NCBI RefSeq assembly: GCF_900170025.1
Contig: NZ_FWEX01000006.1
Location: forward strand, 1,511,089-1,575,088
Source of the DNA: Nitrospira sp. ND1
GTDB taxonomy: Bacteria; Nitrospirota; Nitrospiria; Nitrospirales; Nitrospiraceae
Length of the DNA: 64,000 nucleotides
Direction: 5' to 3'
Shown piece after piece: positions 38,153 through 45,838 of the stretch. Positions within the stretch are counted from its first letter, which is position 1. Each line of letters opens with the position of its first letter. The notes under the pieces were generated by a model. That model saw only the letters and a list, made by a program, of their open reading frames with translations. It was not told the origin of the DNA and did not search any database. The position numbers and the translations under genes are program-made.

Positions 38153-39337
38153 TTAGTCCCAGGACTCTCCGCGTAGACCTTCAATGACCTTCACCATTTG
38201 TCTCAATTCACCGGTGATAAACTCTCCAAACCTGGCGCTAATGCGCTGCTTAAGATCCTCGATGTCATTTTCATCGTACTCTTTCTTCGTCACCCAATTT
38301 TCACTATGGAATGACCACCAGCGTGGGTAATACTTTGTTCCAGCACGATTGAATACAGTTGGTTGCTTGGAAATAAAGGCATAAATGCGCTTACGGGTTT
38401 CCTGTCGACCAGGCCCGAGTAATAGTTTGAGTTTGATCCCGCCTCCTGACTGGTCAATCTCAATAAGAATCATACGTTTGGACAGAGTCCACCCCTCTCC
38501 GTGTAGGGGAAGAAAGTCCAGAGACTTGGGCATGAAACGGATATAGGATTTGGAACTGTAGTCTGCCTGCAAATGCGCTACGTTTCCGATCAAGCCGATA
38601 AGATAGTCCTTAAGCTCAGACGCTCGGTCCGGTTGATATTCGAACAAGATCTCGAGAGCACGCCTGTGCGTCTTGTAGATCTTTTCACACAGCGTTTGAA
38701 TTTCTGAAGCTTCCACGATATGCCTCCTCAGCATCTCAACATACGACTCCATGAATGCGCTTACAGAAGGATGCATCTGATCCTGTCGTCTTTTGATCGT
38801 ATCGCTCACTAGCCGTATGAGATCTGGGTATCCAAGGGCAATGAAAGCCCCATCGGAGGCTATTTCGCTATCGACAGTCAGATACACCAAGAATTTGTGA
38901 TGCTGTGGAAACTGCTTCTCTATAAGACTTCGGTATCGATTGAGCTGATCGCTGTGCTCACTGCTGTCTACTTTGTTTTCAATGAGCACTATAAGCTTGT
39001 GGGTATCGTCACGGATGAGGAGATCGATGTTGTTCCACTCAGTCAATACCTGGGTGGTCATGTAGGACCAGCTGTCCAAATCTACAACAGACAAGCTGGC
39101 CGGCTGATTGGATATCGAGGCAATATATTTCACGAACTGGCGTAGAAAGTAGGGGCCCAGGCCATGTGTTTCTGAAGGATCTAAAAGCCATCGCAGAAAA
39201 CAAGAGTGACGGGTTTCCTGTCGGGTCCACCTCATTGCGACGAAGGGGTTAAATTCGTCGAGAATTGCCTCAAGCCGCTCAAGGTCTGGGTTATCAAGAA
39301 CGAACCGTTCCAGCAGAGCGACTTCTTCTGCTTTCAT
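38153..39337 (-). CDS. PD-(D/E)XK nuclease-family protein
   Basis: The 394-residue protein matches the PD-(D/E)XK group common in defence islands. The N terminus has SCFLRWLLDPSETHGLG. The nuclease core is WNNIDLLIRDDTHKLIVLIE, with Asp105, Glu120 and Lys122 (IENK), followed by the helix HSDQLNRYRSLIEKQFPQH. The second half (about 200-394) is mixed helix and strand of unknown role. It is the last gene of the long minus-strand restriction-type operon and converges with the CBASS operon. It is probably a DNA nuclease or nuclease-derived accessory protein. Confidence 0.8.
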   Translation of the reverse strand: MKAEEVALLERFVLDNPDLERLEAILDEFNPFVAMRWTRQETRHSCFLRWLLDPSETHGLGPYFLRQFVKYIASISNQPASLSVVDLDSWSYMTTQVLTEWNNIDLLIRDDTHKLIVLIENKVDSSEHSDQLNRYRSLIEKQFPQHHKFLVYLTVDSEIASDGAFIALGYPDLIRLVSDTIKRRQDQMHPSVSAFMESYVEMLRRHIVEASEIQTLCEKIYKTHRRALEILFEYQPDRASELKDYLIGLIGNVAHLQADYSSKSYIRFMPKSLDFLPLHGEGWTLSKRMILIEIDQSGGGIKLKLLLGPGRQETRKRIYAFISKQPTVFNRAGTKYYPRWWSFHSENWVTKKEYDENDIEDLKQRISARFGEFITGELRQMVKVIEGLRGESWD

Positions 39338-39389
39338 AGCGCTCCGCCTACGGTATCCGATAGATCAGCGTGGTCGCCGTCTGAGCCAA

Positions 39390-39593
39390 TCATGTCTCTT
39401 CACCTTCATCCCAATACTGCGTGTGGCAGTGCTGATGCCACACGCGGCGAAAGAGGAAAGAGCTTCCGTCGAGGGTATCCCACTTTGATTCAACCTCGAC
39501 GTTCTCCTGCCCATCGGAGATTGCTACTCCGCAAAATGCACACGCTTGGGTCCAGCCCTTTGCAGGGACAGCCATGACGAAATTGAGATTCAT
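39390..39593 (-). CDS. Small zinc-binding protein
   Basis: The 67-residue product has ACAFCGVAISDG followed by RRVWHQHCHTQYW, giving four possible zinc ligands (Cys-x2-Cys and His-x2-His/Cys). The ATG lies seven bases after the Res stop codon, with GAGGG between, so it is likely translated with the operon. No family is recognised. Small zinc proteins at such places may be antirestriction-like or regulatory. Confidence 0.6.
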   Translation of the reverse strand: MNLNFVMAVPAKGWTQACAFCGVAISDGQENVEVESKWDTLDGSSFLFRRVWHQHCHTQYWDEGEET

Positions 39594-39599
39594 TCGCCC

Positions 39600-42278
39600 T
39601 CAGCTCACAGCAAACTGCGTTGCCAATCCTGACAGTGTAATATTCTGGTCGACCATGTCGTGCGGAAGGAGTACATACTTCCACGGCTTGCCGCCGTTGC
39701 TGAGGGCGTGCGTCGTGGCGCGGGTGCACCAGGTGACAGCAGCCTCTTTCTTGGCAAGCACATCCGGCGAGGTCATCTCGTTCTTAGCTTTGGGCTCGAG
39801 CATGTAAATGCAGTCCGATGTCTCGGCTACAAAGTCCGGCTGGTAGTCGTGCTGCGAGATCCCTTGCTTATAGGAAATCTGGAATTGTCCTGAGGCCGGT
39901 CGGAACCACTTCTGGGAATCTCGGTCTAGGATAATGGCCAGCCGTCGTTCGGTGTCGGAGTCAAACTTCTGGACGGAATAGAGGCCGCGCTGGAATCCGC
40001 CAAAGAGCATCTGCGAAATCCGGCTCCGATCCTCGACGGTCTGACGAAAGTCCTGGACGGGTTCACCATTTCTCGCTGTATAGGCACTAGGCTTCAAGTC
40101 CGTGAACCCTTTACTCACCACCACATCGTAACCCGTAGCCTTCTCCCAATGATGTTCCTGCATTTGAGCATGGACGAAAGCGGCGAGCTGTTTCTGATGG
40201 TAAATGAGGACATTCCTGGCATCCTCTTCGGAAAGATATGAGCGGAGGTGTGAGGCCAATTGCCCGGCTAGGTTATACAGCAAATCAGAGTGCTCGTCGT
40301 AGCTGATGTCATCAAAATCAACGAGGCCTCGGACCAGATAATCTTCAAGCCGCTGCTCCGGTTGCATCCGTCCACCAAAGCTCAAGGTTTCCTGCTCATG
40401 GGTCCGAAGGTGCTGGATCAGCAGATCCCGTTCGACAGGCTGGTAGTGGATAATTGAACAGTCCAGGGTAAAGGCATGAAAGCCGGTGGTCGTCTCACCC
40501 CGCGGCACGACAAGAATCCGTGGAATATCGATCGATTGCCGCACGACTAGTTGCGCCGTTTTAGCGACAACCTCCGCAATGCTCGGGACTGTAGCCATGC
40601 CCGGCAGGGCCTGCTGACTTGGCGTCACGGATTGTTTCACCTCTTCTACAATCTGTGCCTGAATCTCTGGCTTCAAGAGGTCATTCGAAGACGGCAGGTT
40701 CTCGTATTTCTGTATGACCTTGTATGCCGCCTGCGCGATTCCTCGCTCGATCTCTCCTGAAAAGATAGGAGTGGCTTGCGGTGGCCCACCAGCAGGGCCA
40801 GTGAGGGAGGCCCCGTGCAACTGTTCTTCAATCTTTGATTGCGCGACCACGGTTCGTGTCTTTTGTAGATCAGTTGCCGGGTCGAGAATCACCTGCGTCA
40901 GGTGGATCATGGAGTCGGGCTTGTTGGCTTCATCAACGATTTCTTGGAACCGGTCATGGGCCACGATGTTCAGGCGGTCCACGGTACTGACCCCAGTCCG
41001 CTTGCCGTAGGGAAGCCTGAGACCGCGTCCAATAGACTGCTCGATAAGGGTTCTCGCGTTAGCAGCTCGCAGCGGGACAATCGTGTAGAGGTTTGTGACG
41101 TCCCAGCCTTCCTTCAACATGTTCACGTGAATCACGATCTCGGTCGGCTCATCCGGGCTTTCGACGGCAAGGAGGCGCTGAACCATCTCGTCCTCTTCTG
41201 CGCCGGTCTTGCTGGAGTCCACCTGGATAACTTTGTCTTTGTATCGGCCTTCAAAAAACTGGGGGGACTGAATCAGCTGCATCAGTTGGCCCGCATGCGT
41301 CGTCTCGCGGGCAATAATGAGCATAAAGGGCTTCACTACACGCTGCCCCGTCTGCCTTGCGTAGGTTTCCAGCTCCACCTTGGTGTTCTCGTGAAGCCGT
41401 ACGCCATCTTCCAACTTGATCTGCTCCAATTGAGCGGCATTGAACTGACTCGGGTTGAAATTCTTCTGGGTGACCACCGCCGGCTCTTTGACAAACCCAT
41501 CGGCCATCGCTTTGGCCAATGAGTAGTCATAGATCACGTTCTTAAATGGCACCGGGCCTTTGGGGGACTCCACAAACGGAGTAGCCGTGAGCTCTAACCC
41601 AAGGACTGGTTTGAGTTCGTTAATGGCCCGCACACCCGCCGACGCCCGATAGCGGTGGGATTCGTCCATGAGCAACACAAGATCGTCGAGACCCGCTAAA
41701 TACTCGAAATAGCTCTGGCCGATGTATTCAGACAAGCGCTTGATCCGTGGCGCTTTCCCGCCTCGGACTTCCGAATTAATCTTCGAGATATTGAAAATGT
41801 TGATGTGAACCTCTTGCCCAAAACCTGGCAAGGGTGTGTGACGAGCCGCCACACCGGACTCGTAGTTGTCTCCCGTAATGATCGTTGGCGGCTCGGTCGC
41901 GAACTCGGCAATCCCGCCAAAGACATACTTCGATGTATTCGGAGTAAAGTCGGTAATCAGCTTGTTGTAGATGGTCAGGTTCGGCGCTAAGACAAAAAAG
42001 TGATTGATGCCATGGGCAAGATGCAGATAGCTGATGAAGGCTCCCATGAGCCTTGTCTTGCCAACGCCAGTAGCCAACGCAAAACAGAGAGAGGGAAAAT
42101 CCCGTTCGAAGTCAGTGACATTCGGGAATTCGCTCTTGATTGCTGCCAGCGAGGCCGCGACGTCTGCTCCCTTCTTAGGAGGGGCGATCTCCGTGATGCG
42201 ATCGAGAATCTCCAGCGAGTGCCGTTGCGGATGGCGCAGACTTAATCGTCCAGCGATCGCGTTGACATGTCGATTCAT
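39600..42278 (-). CDS. res: Type III restriction enzyme Res subunit (SF2 helicase-nuclease)
   Basis: The 892-residue protein has SF2 helicase motifs: motif I ALATGVGKTRLMGAF (about 68-80), motif II LLMDESHRY (Asp-Glu-Ser-His, 205-208), motif III LTATPF, and motif VI region IEQSIGRGLRLPYGK. Near the C terminus HDYQPDFVAETSDCIYMLEP with following KAK forms the PD-(D/E)XK endonuclease centre. With Mod it would translocate from unmethylated sites and cleave. The ATG overlaps the Mod stop (ATGA). All key motifs are intact, so it looks functional. Confidence 0.9.
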   Translation of the reverse strand: MNRHVNAIAGRLSLRHPQRHSLEILDRITEIAPPKKGADVAASLAAIKSEFPNVTDFERDFPSLCFALATGVGKTRLMGAFISYLHLAHGINHFFVLAPNLTIYNKLITDFTPNTSKYVFGGIAEFATEPPTIITGDNYESGVAARHTPLPGFGQEVHINIFNISKINSEVRGGKAPRIKRLSEYIGQSYFEYLAGLDDLVLLMDESHRYRASAGVRAINELKPVLGLELTATPFVESPKGPVPFKNVIYDYSLAKAMADGFVKEPAVVTQKNFNPSQFNAAQLEQIKLEDGVRLHENTKVELETYARQTGQRVVKPFMLIIARETTHAGQLMQLIQSPQFFEGRYKDKVIQVDSSKTGAEEDEMVQRLLAVESPDEPTEIVIHVNMLKEGWDVTNLYTIVPLRAANARTLIEQSIGRGLRLPYGKRTGVSTVDRLNIVAHDRFQEIVDEANKPDSMIHLTQVILDPATDLQKTRTVVAQSKIEEQLHGASLTGPAGGPPQATPIFSGEIERGIAQAAYKVIQKYENLPSSNDLLKPEIQAQIVEEVKQSVTPSQQALPGMATVPSIAEVVAKTAQLVVRQSIDIPRILVVPRGETTTGFHAFTLDCSIIHYQPVERDLLIQHLRTHEQETLSFGGRMQPEQRLEDYLVRGLVDFDDISYDEHSDLLYNLAGQLASHLRSYLSEEDARNVLIYHQKQLAAFVHAQMQEHHWEKATGYDVVVSKGFTDLKPSAYTARNGEPVQDFRQTVEDRSRISQMLFGGFQRGLYSVQKFDSDTERRLAIILDRDSQKWFRPASGQFQISYKQGISQHDYQPDFVAETSDCIYMLEPKAKNEMTSPDVLAKKEAAVTWCTRATTHALSNGGKPWKYVLLPHDMVDQNITLSGLATQFAVS

Positions 42279-43999
42279 GATTTCGCCTCTTCGCCAAGCA
42301 GTTCCATTTGGCCAGACGGAATCGGGGCTTTGGGCAAGTTCTCGATCTTCAGACTGTAATCGTCATGGCCCCATTCGCAGCGAGAGAGCACGGTCTTGGG
42401 AATCTTTTTGACCGTGAGATTGGGATACTTATCGGGCTTACCTCGAAAAGCAGGGCACAGCACTAGGAGCGACCGCTCTTCGCCAACCTCATCGCTCAAT
42501 GCCTGCAACTGATCGTGACTCAGGTTCTGAGTCGTGACATAGATGAAGTCTCGTTCAGTCGAATGGCCCTGCTGCCAATAGACGGAATCGCTCGGCTCAT
42601 AGGTAAAGCCTTCCAACTTGCAGACGGCCTGAGCCAGCATCGCCGGATTATAGGCTTTATTGACAACCCAGTTACCCCACTTATCTTTCTCCAGGAGGGA
42701 CGGCGCAAGGTGGTAGTAGCGGAATCCACCTCCACCTTTCCAACCCACGGCTTTTGTAATACCGCTAGTATCTGTGCCGTCAATAACACTTCGCATCCGA
42801 GGTAGTATATGTGTGTCGCAGTGTTCACGCAGTTCTATCATGATCCAGCGCCTACCTAACTTATGGGCGACAGCTCCAGTTGTTCCCGATCCTCCAAAGG
42901 AATCTAGAACCCAGTCACCAGGACGCGTCGTTAAATCAAGTATTCGCTTGAGGAGCGACTCAGGCTTCTTACCCTTTGGGAAAGCTACTCCACCCTCATT
43001 GTGGAGATTATTAGAAAGCAGGTCATCCCAAAGTGTCGTCAACGGTTCTCCAGCTACGAGTTTGCCATCGATGCTTTTGAGCTTGTCGCGGTAAAACAGG
43101 ATTCGTTCACCTCCGACAAAATACATATCAGAGTGCTCCTCACGGGGAAGTTTAAATATATTCTCAGGATTCGCTGAAGATTCGTCGATCAGCTCTCTTG
43201 CGGCACTACTAACAGCATCATAGTCTGGCTGGGCAAAACGGATAACATTGTTTGCAAACTCGACGACAAACTCCTCCAGAAGATCCGGTCGCGCCTTGAG
43301 ACTGGACCGAGCCTCTTTCTCTGTAATGCCACGCGATTGAGCGAATCCGCGTGTGAGCGTGACAAATTTCCATCTCTCGAACGCTTCGTCTGGATTAAGA
43401 AGAAACTGATTGTAGCGCTTGTCACGTTCTCGTCCGACGAACACACGGTTGGGTCGCCACAAGGCCTTTTGCTTAGAGTAAACTATTAGAAAATTAGTGG
43501 TGCTGACGCAGCCTGGATTTATCGCTTTGTGGCCGGTCGGAGCTCCCTGTTTGAATGTGATGACTGAAATCCGGTTAGAGCGTTGAAACACCTCATCCAT
43601 AAGGACTAGCAGGTAACCCAGTTCGTTGTCGTCGATGTGAACAACTATCGTTCCGTCATCTGTCAGCAAGCGATATAGCAACTCAATTCGATCTCGGATT
43701 AGAGAAAGCCAGATAGAATGCTCGAGCCCGTCATCGTAGTGCTCCATCGCCTGTCCGGTGTTAAACGGAGGATCGATATAGATGCACTTTATCTTCCCAG
43801 TAAATTCCTGTTCGAGCGCTTTGAGTGCCAATAGGTTGTCGCCAAAGATGAGCCGGCTGTCGAATAAATCATGCTCGGTGACACGGTGTGATGCGTGGTA
43901 GGACTTCTCGCGGTCCTCCAGCAGAATCCGCGGCTCCAGCTTCGGCCGGTTCTCCTTCCCAATCCAGGTGAGTTCTAGTTTATGTTTTCGGATAGTCAT
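42275..43999 (-). CDS. mod: Type III modification methyltransferase Mod (adenine-N6, beta class)
   Basis: The 574-residue protein has the beta-class motif order: catalytic IDPPFNTGQ (DPPF at 76-79) first, then the SAM motif DSFGGSGTTGAVAHKLGRRW near residue 370. The target-recognition region lies between. It probably methylates adenine and provides recognition for Res. The N-terminal segment (KLELTWIGKENRPKLEPRIL) recurs in a truncated copy at 45675-45836. It starts two bases after the OLD gene stop and overlaps res. Confidence 0.92.
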   Translation of the reverse strand: MTIRKHKLELTWIGKENRPKLEPRILLEDREKSYHASHRVTEHDLFDSRLIFGDNLLALKALEQEFTGKIKCIYIDPPFNTGQAMEHYDDGLEHSIWLSLIRDRIELLYRLLTDDGTIVVHIDDNELGYLLVLMDEVFQRSNRISVITFKQGAPTGHKAINPGCVSTTNFLIVYSKQKALWRPNRVFVGRERDKRYNQFLLNPDEAFERWKFVTLTRGFAQSRGITEKEARSSLKARPDLLEEFVVEFANNVIRFAQPDYDAVSSAARELIDESSANPENIFKLPREEHSDMYFVGGERILFYRDKLKSIDGKLVAGEPLTTLWDDLLSNNLHNEGGVAFPKGKKPESLLKRILDLTTRPGDWVLDSFGGSGTTGAVAHKLGRRWIMIELREHCDTHILPRMRSVIDGTDTSGITKAVGWKGGGGFRYYHLAPSLLEKDKWGNWVVNKAYNPAMLAQAVCKLEGFTYEPSDSVYWQQGHSTERDFIYVTTQNLSHDQLQALSDEVGEERSLLVLCPAFRGKPDKYPNLTVKKIPKTVLSRCEWGHDDYSLKIENLPKAPIPSGQMELLGEEAKS

Positions 44000-44001
44000 G
44001 A

Positions 44002-45678
44002 CTATTTTGTATTAGACCATTTCTCAATCGCAGTAATGACTGCCTGAATTACTTTTGGAATAGAATCTTTGGTCTGCATTTCGTCAATCTTCTTTATAGC
44101 CTTACCCGCCTTGTGCTTAACATCCCCGCCCACACCCAGCAAGTCTTCGAAGGACGATTCGAAATATTGAACGGGAAACTCTCCGCATGCCGCAACGATC
44201 TTCTGGTTCCCAGCCTCCGCCTCGCTCTTGCTATCCAGGTCAAAAAGCACAAAAGCTGGTATCGCGAATGCATGGCAGATCGTTGCGTAATGGGGAATCT
44301 TCTCTTTTCCATCACAACTTATGATTGAGAGTTGATCGAACTGTTTTCCTATTACTGCGGCCAACTTGGGCAACCCGTATTTCTCAACCGGTCCCTCCAC
44401 AAGAAGCACCTTCCGGGCAAAGAAAATATCGCTATCATTCGAGGCGAACGCTGTTTGATGATACCCATACTTGGGTATATCGTTGAGGTGTTCAGCAATA
44501 GTCTTCGATCCAAGCGTTACCGCGAGCTTCTCCTTCTTGGGATACTGATCCTTCCAGGTCATCCGCGAGATACTTTTCCAGTTCCCCAGGTCAATGAACA
44601 AGGGAGAATGAGTGGTCATGATCGTTTGTGCAGATGACTGGCATAGGTGGTTGGCAAGTTTCAATTGTAGCTGGGGGTGAAGGTGAAGCTCCGGTTCATC
44701 GATCAACAGAATTAAATCATCTCCAGCGCGTTCACTGACTTGTTCAAGGAGCATGAGGGCGACAAGCATGGAAATGCCAGATCCTGCCCCCTCCAAATCT
44801 ACCTGGTTCGACCCTTCCCGAAATGACAAAAACCCTTTAGTGAAAGGCTGTTCAATATTGAGCAGAGATATTTCCAATGACTCAAATCCCTCCCCAAGGA
44901 ACTCGCTTAACTGTTTTCTCAAAGGGCTAAGAATTTTGCTCTTCTTTGGGTCTTCAACGACATTGATTACACTTTCGTAGTAAGCATCCCATTTCTCTTT
45001 TGCTTGCTCTTGAAACCAATCCTTGCGGTAGCGCCAATTGAGATCCTTGGCGATCTTACTGAAAAGAGAATTGAAGCCCACTTTTGTCTCTCGTTCTCGG
45101 TGTCGATCAAAATAGAAGACATTGGGGAACCCCACTAGATCGTTGGCGAGTGAAACGCTATCTCGTCGCAGGTTCATCGGAGTTCCAGACTTTCTCCCAA
45201 CTGAAAACCCTTGGTCTGTCTCAACAACATATAAAGGCAAATCATCCAATGACATACTCTCTGGGAGGGTAAGTTCGTTGATCTCCTGCTTCTTCTGATA
45301 GGTAATCGGAGAACAGAGATGGGAAACAACAAAAGGATCAGAAAAGGCCTTGCTGGGCGCTGCCTTCTCACGGCGTTTGACATTTAACTCTACCGATTGA
45401 GCAAGAAGGGTCTGGTGAGTATAGCCATCTGGAACTTTGACGGCGAAGGGCTTGTCAAACTCGACCCTGATTTTTATGGCGTCTGCATCGGCATTATTGA
45501 AATCCTGCTCATCTAATCGAGATGAAAGATAGTAAGTAGATGTGGCGTAATTTATGGCTTCAAGAATGGCCGTCTTGCCCGATCCGTTTTCGCCAACTAA
45601 AACGTGATGGTCGGCGAACTCCAATTCAGTGCTCTTATGAGCTCGAAAGTTTTGTATTTGCACACGAGATATCTTCAC
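44002..45678 (-). CDS. OLD-family ATPase-Toprim endonuclease
   Basis: The 558-residue protein combines an ABC-type ATPase with a Toprim domain. Walker A is VGENGSGKT (28-36), the signature region GAGSGISMLVALMLLEQ, and Walker B LILLIDEPELHLHPQ followed by MTTHSP. The Toprim part (about 405-500) has LLVEGPVEKYGLPKL (catalytic Glu) and FVLFDLDSKSE (Asp-x-Asp). This is the layout of OLD nucleases and of Gabija GajA, but no GajB-type helicase follows. The GTG start overlaps the stop of the truncated mod copy (GTGA), so its translation may depend on that fragment. Confidence 0.85.
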   Translation of the reverse strand: MKISRVQIQNFRAHKSTELEFADHHVLVGENGSGKTAILEAINYATSTYYLSSRLDEQDFNNADADAIKIRVEFDKPFAVKVPDGYTHQTLLAQSVELNVKRREKAAPSKAFSDPFVVSHLCSPITYQKKQEINELTLPESMSLDDLPLYVVETDQGFSVGRKSGTPMNLRRDSVSLANDLVGFPNVFYFDRHRERETKVGFNSLFSKIAKDLNWRYRKDWFQEQAKEKWDAYYESVINVVEDPKKSKILSPLRKQLSEFLGEGFESLEISLLNIEQPFTKGFLSFREGSNQVDLEGAGSGISMLVALMLLEQVSERAGDDLILLIDEPELHLHPQLQLKLANHLCQSSAQTIMTTHSPLFIDLGNWKSISRMTWKDQYPKKEKLAVTLGSKTIAEHLNDIPKYGYHQTAFASNDSDIFFARKVLLVEGPVEKYGLPKLAAVIGKQFDQLSIISCDGKEKIPHYATICHAFAIPAFVLFDLDSKSEAEAGNQKIVAACGEFPVQYFESSFEDLLGVGGDVKHKAGKAIKKIDEMQTKDSIPKVIQAVITAIEKWSNTK

Positions 45679-45836
45679 TTCAGAGTAAGCCGGTTAACCA
45701 GTAGATCATGGTTGGTGACACCGTGCGATGCGTGGGAGGACTTCTCGCGGTCCTCCAGCAGAATCCGTGGCTCCAGCTTCGGCCGATTCTCTTTTCCAAT
45801 CCAAGTGAGTTCGAGTTTTGTACGGTTGCTGGCCAT
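45675..45836 (-). pseudogene. Truncated duplicate of the mod 5' end, coupled to the OLD gene
   Basis: A 53-codon frame begins MASNRT and continues KLELTWIGKENRPKLEPRIL, then LEDREKSSHASHGVTNHDL, closely matching residues 8-45 of the intact Mod about 1.8 kb downstream. The sequence is diverged at the ends and at silent sites. Like the intact mod it starts two bases after the upstream gene stop (TAG-N2-ATG). Its TGA overlaps the GTG of the OLD gene. It is best read as the remains of an earlier mod gene displaced when the OLD gene came in. It may now act only as a leader peptide. Confidence 0.85.
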
Positions 45837-45838
45837 GT

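Noticed and set aside
44002-45678. Gabija assignment for the OLD-type gene
   Set aside because: GajA-like domains are present, but no UvrD-type GajB helicase lies next to it; the neighbours are mod and an SMC-like ATPase.
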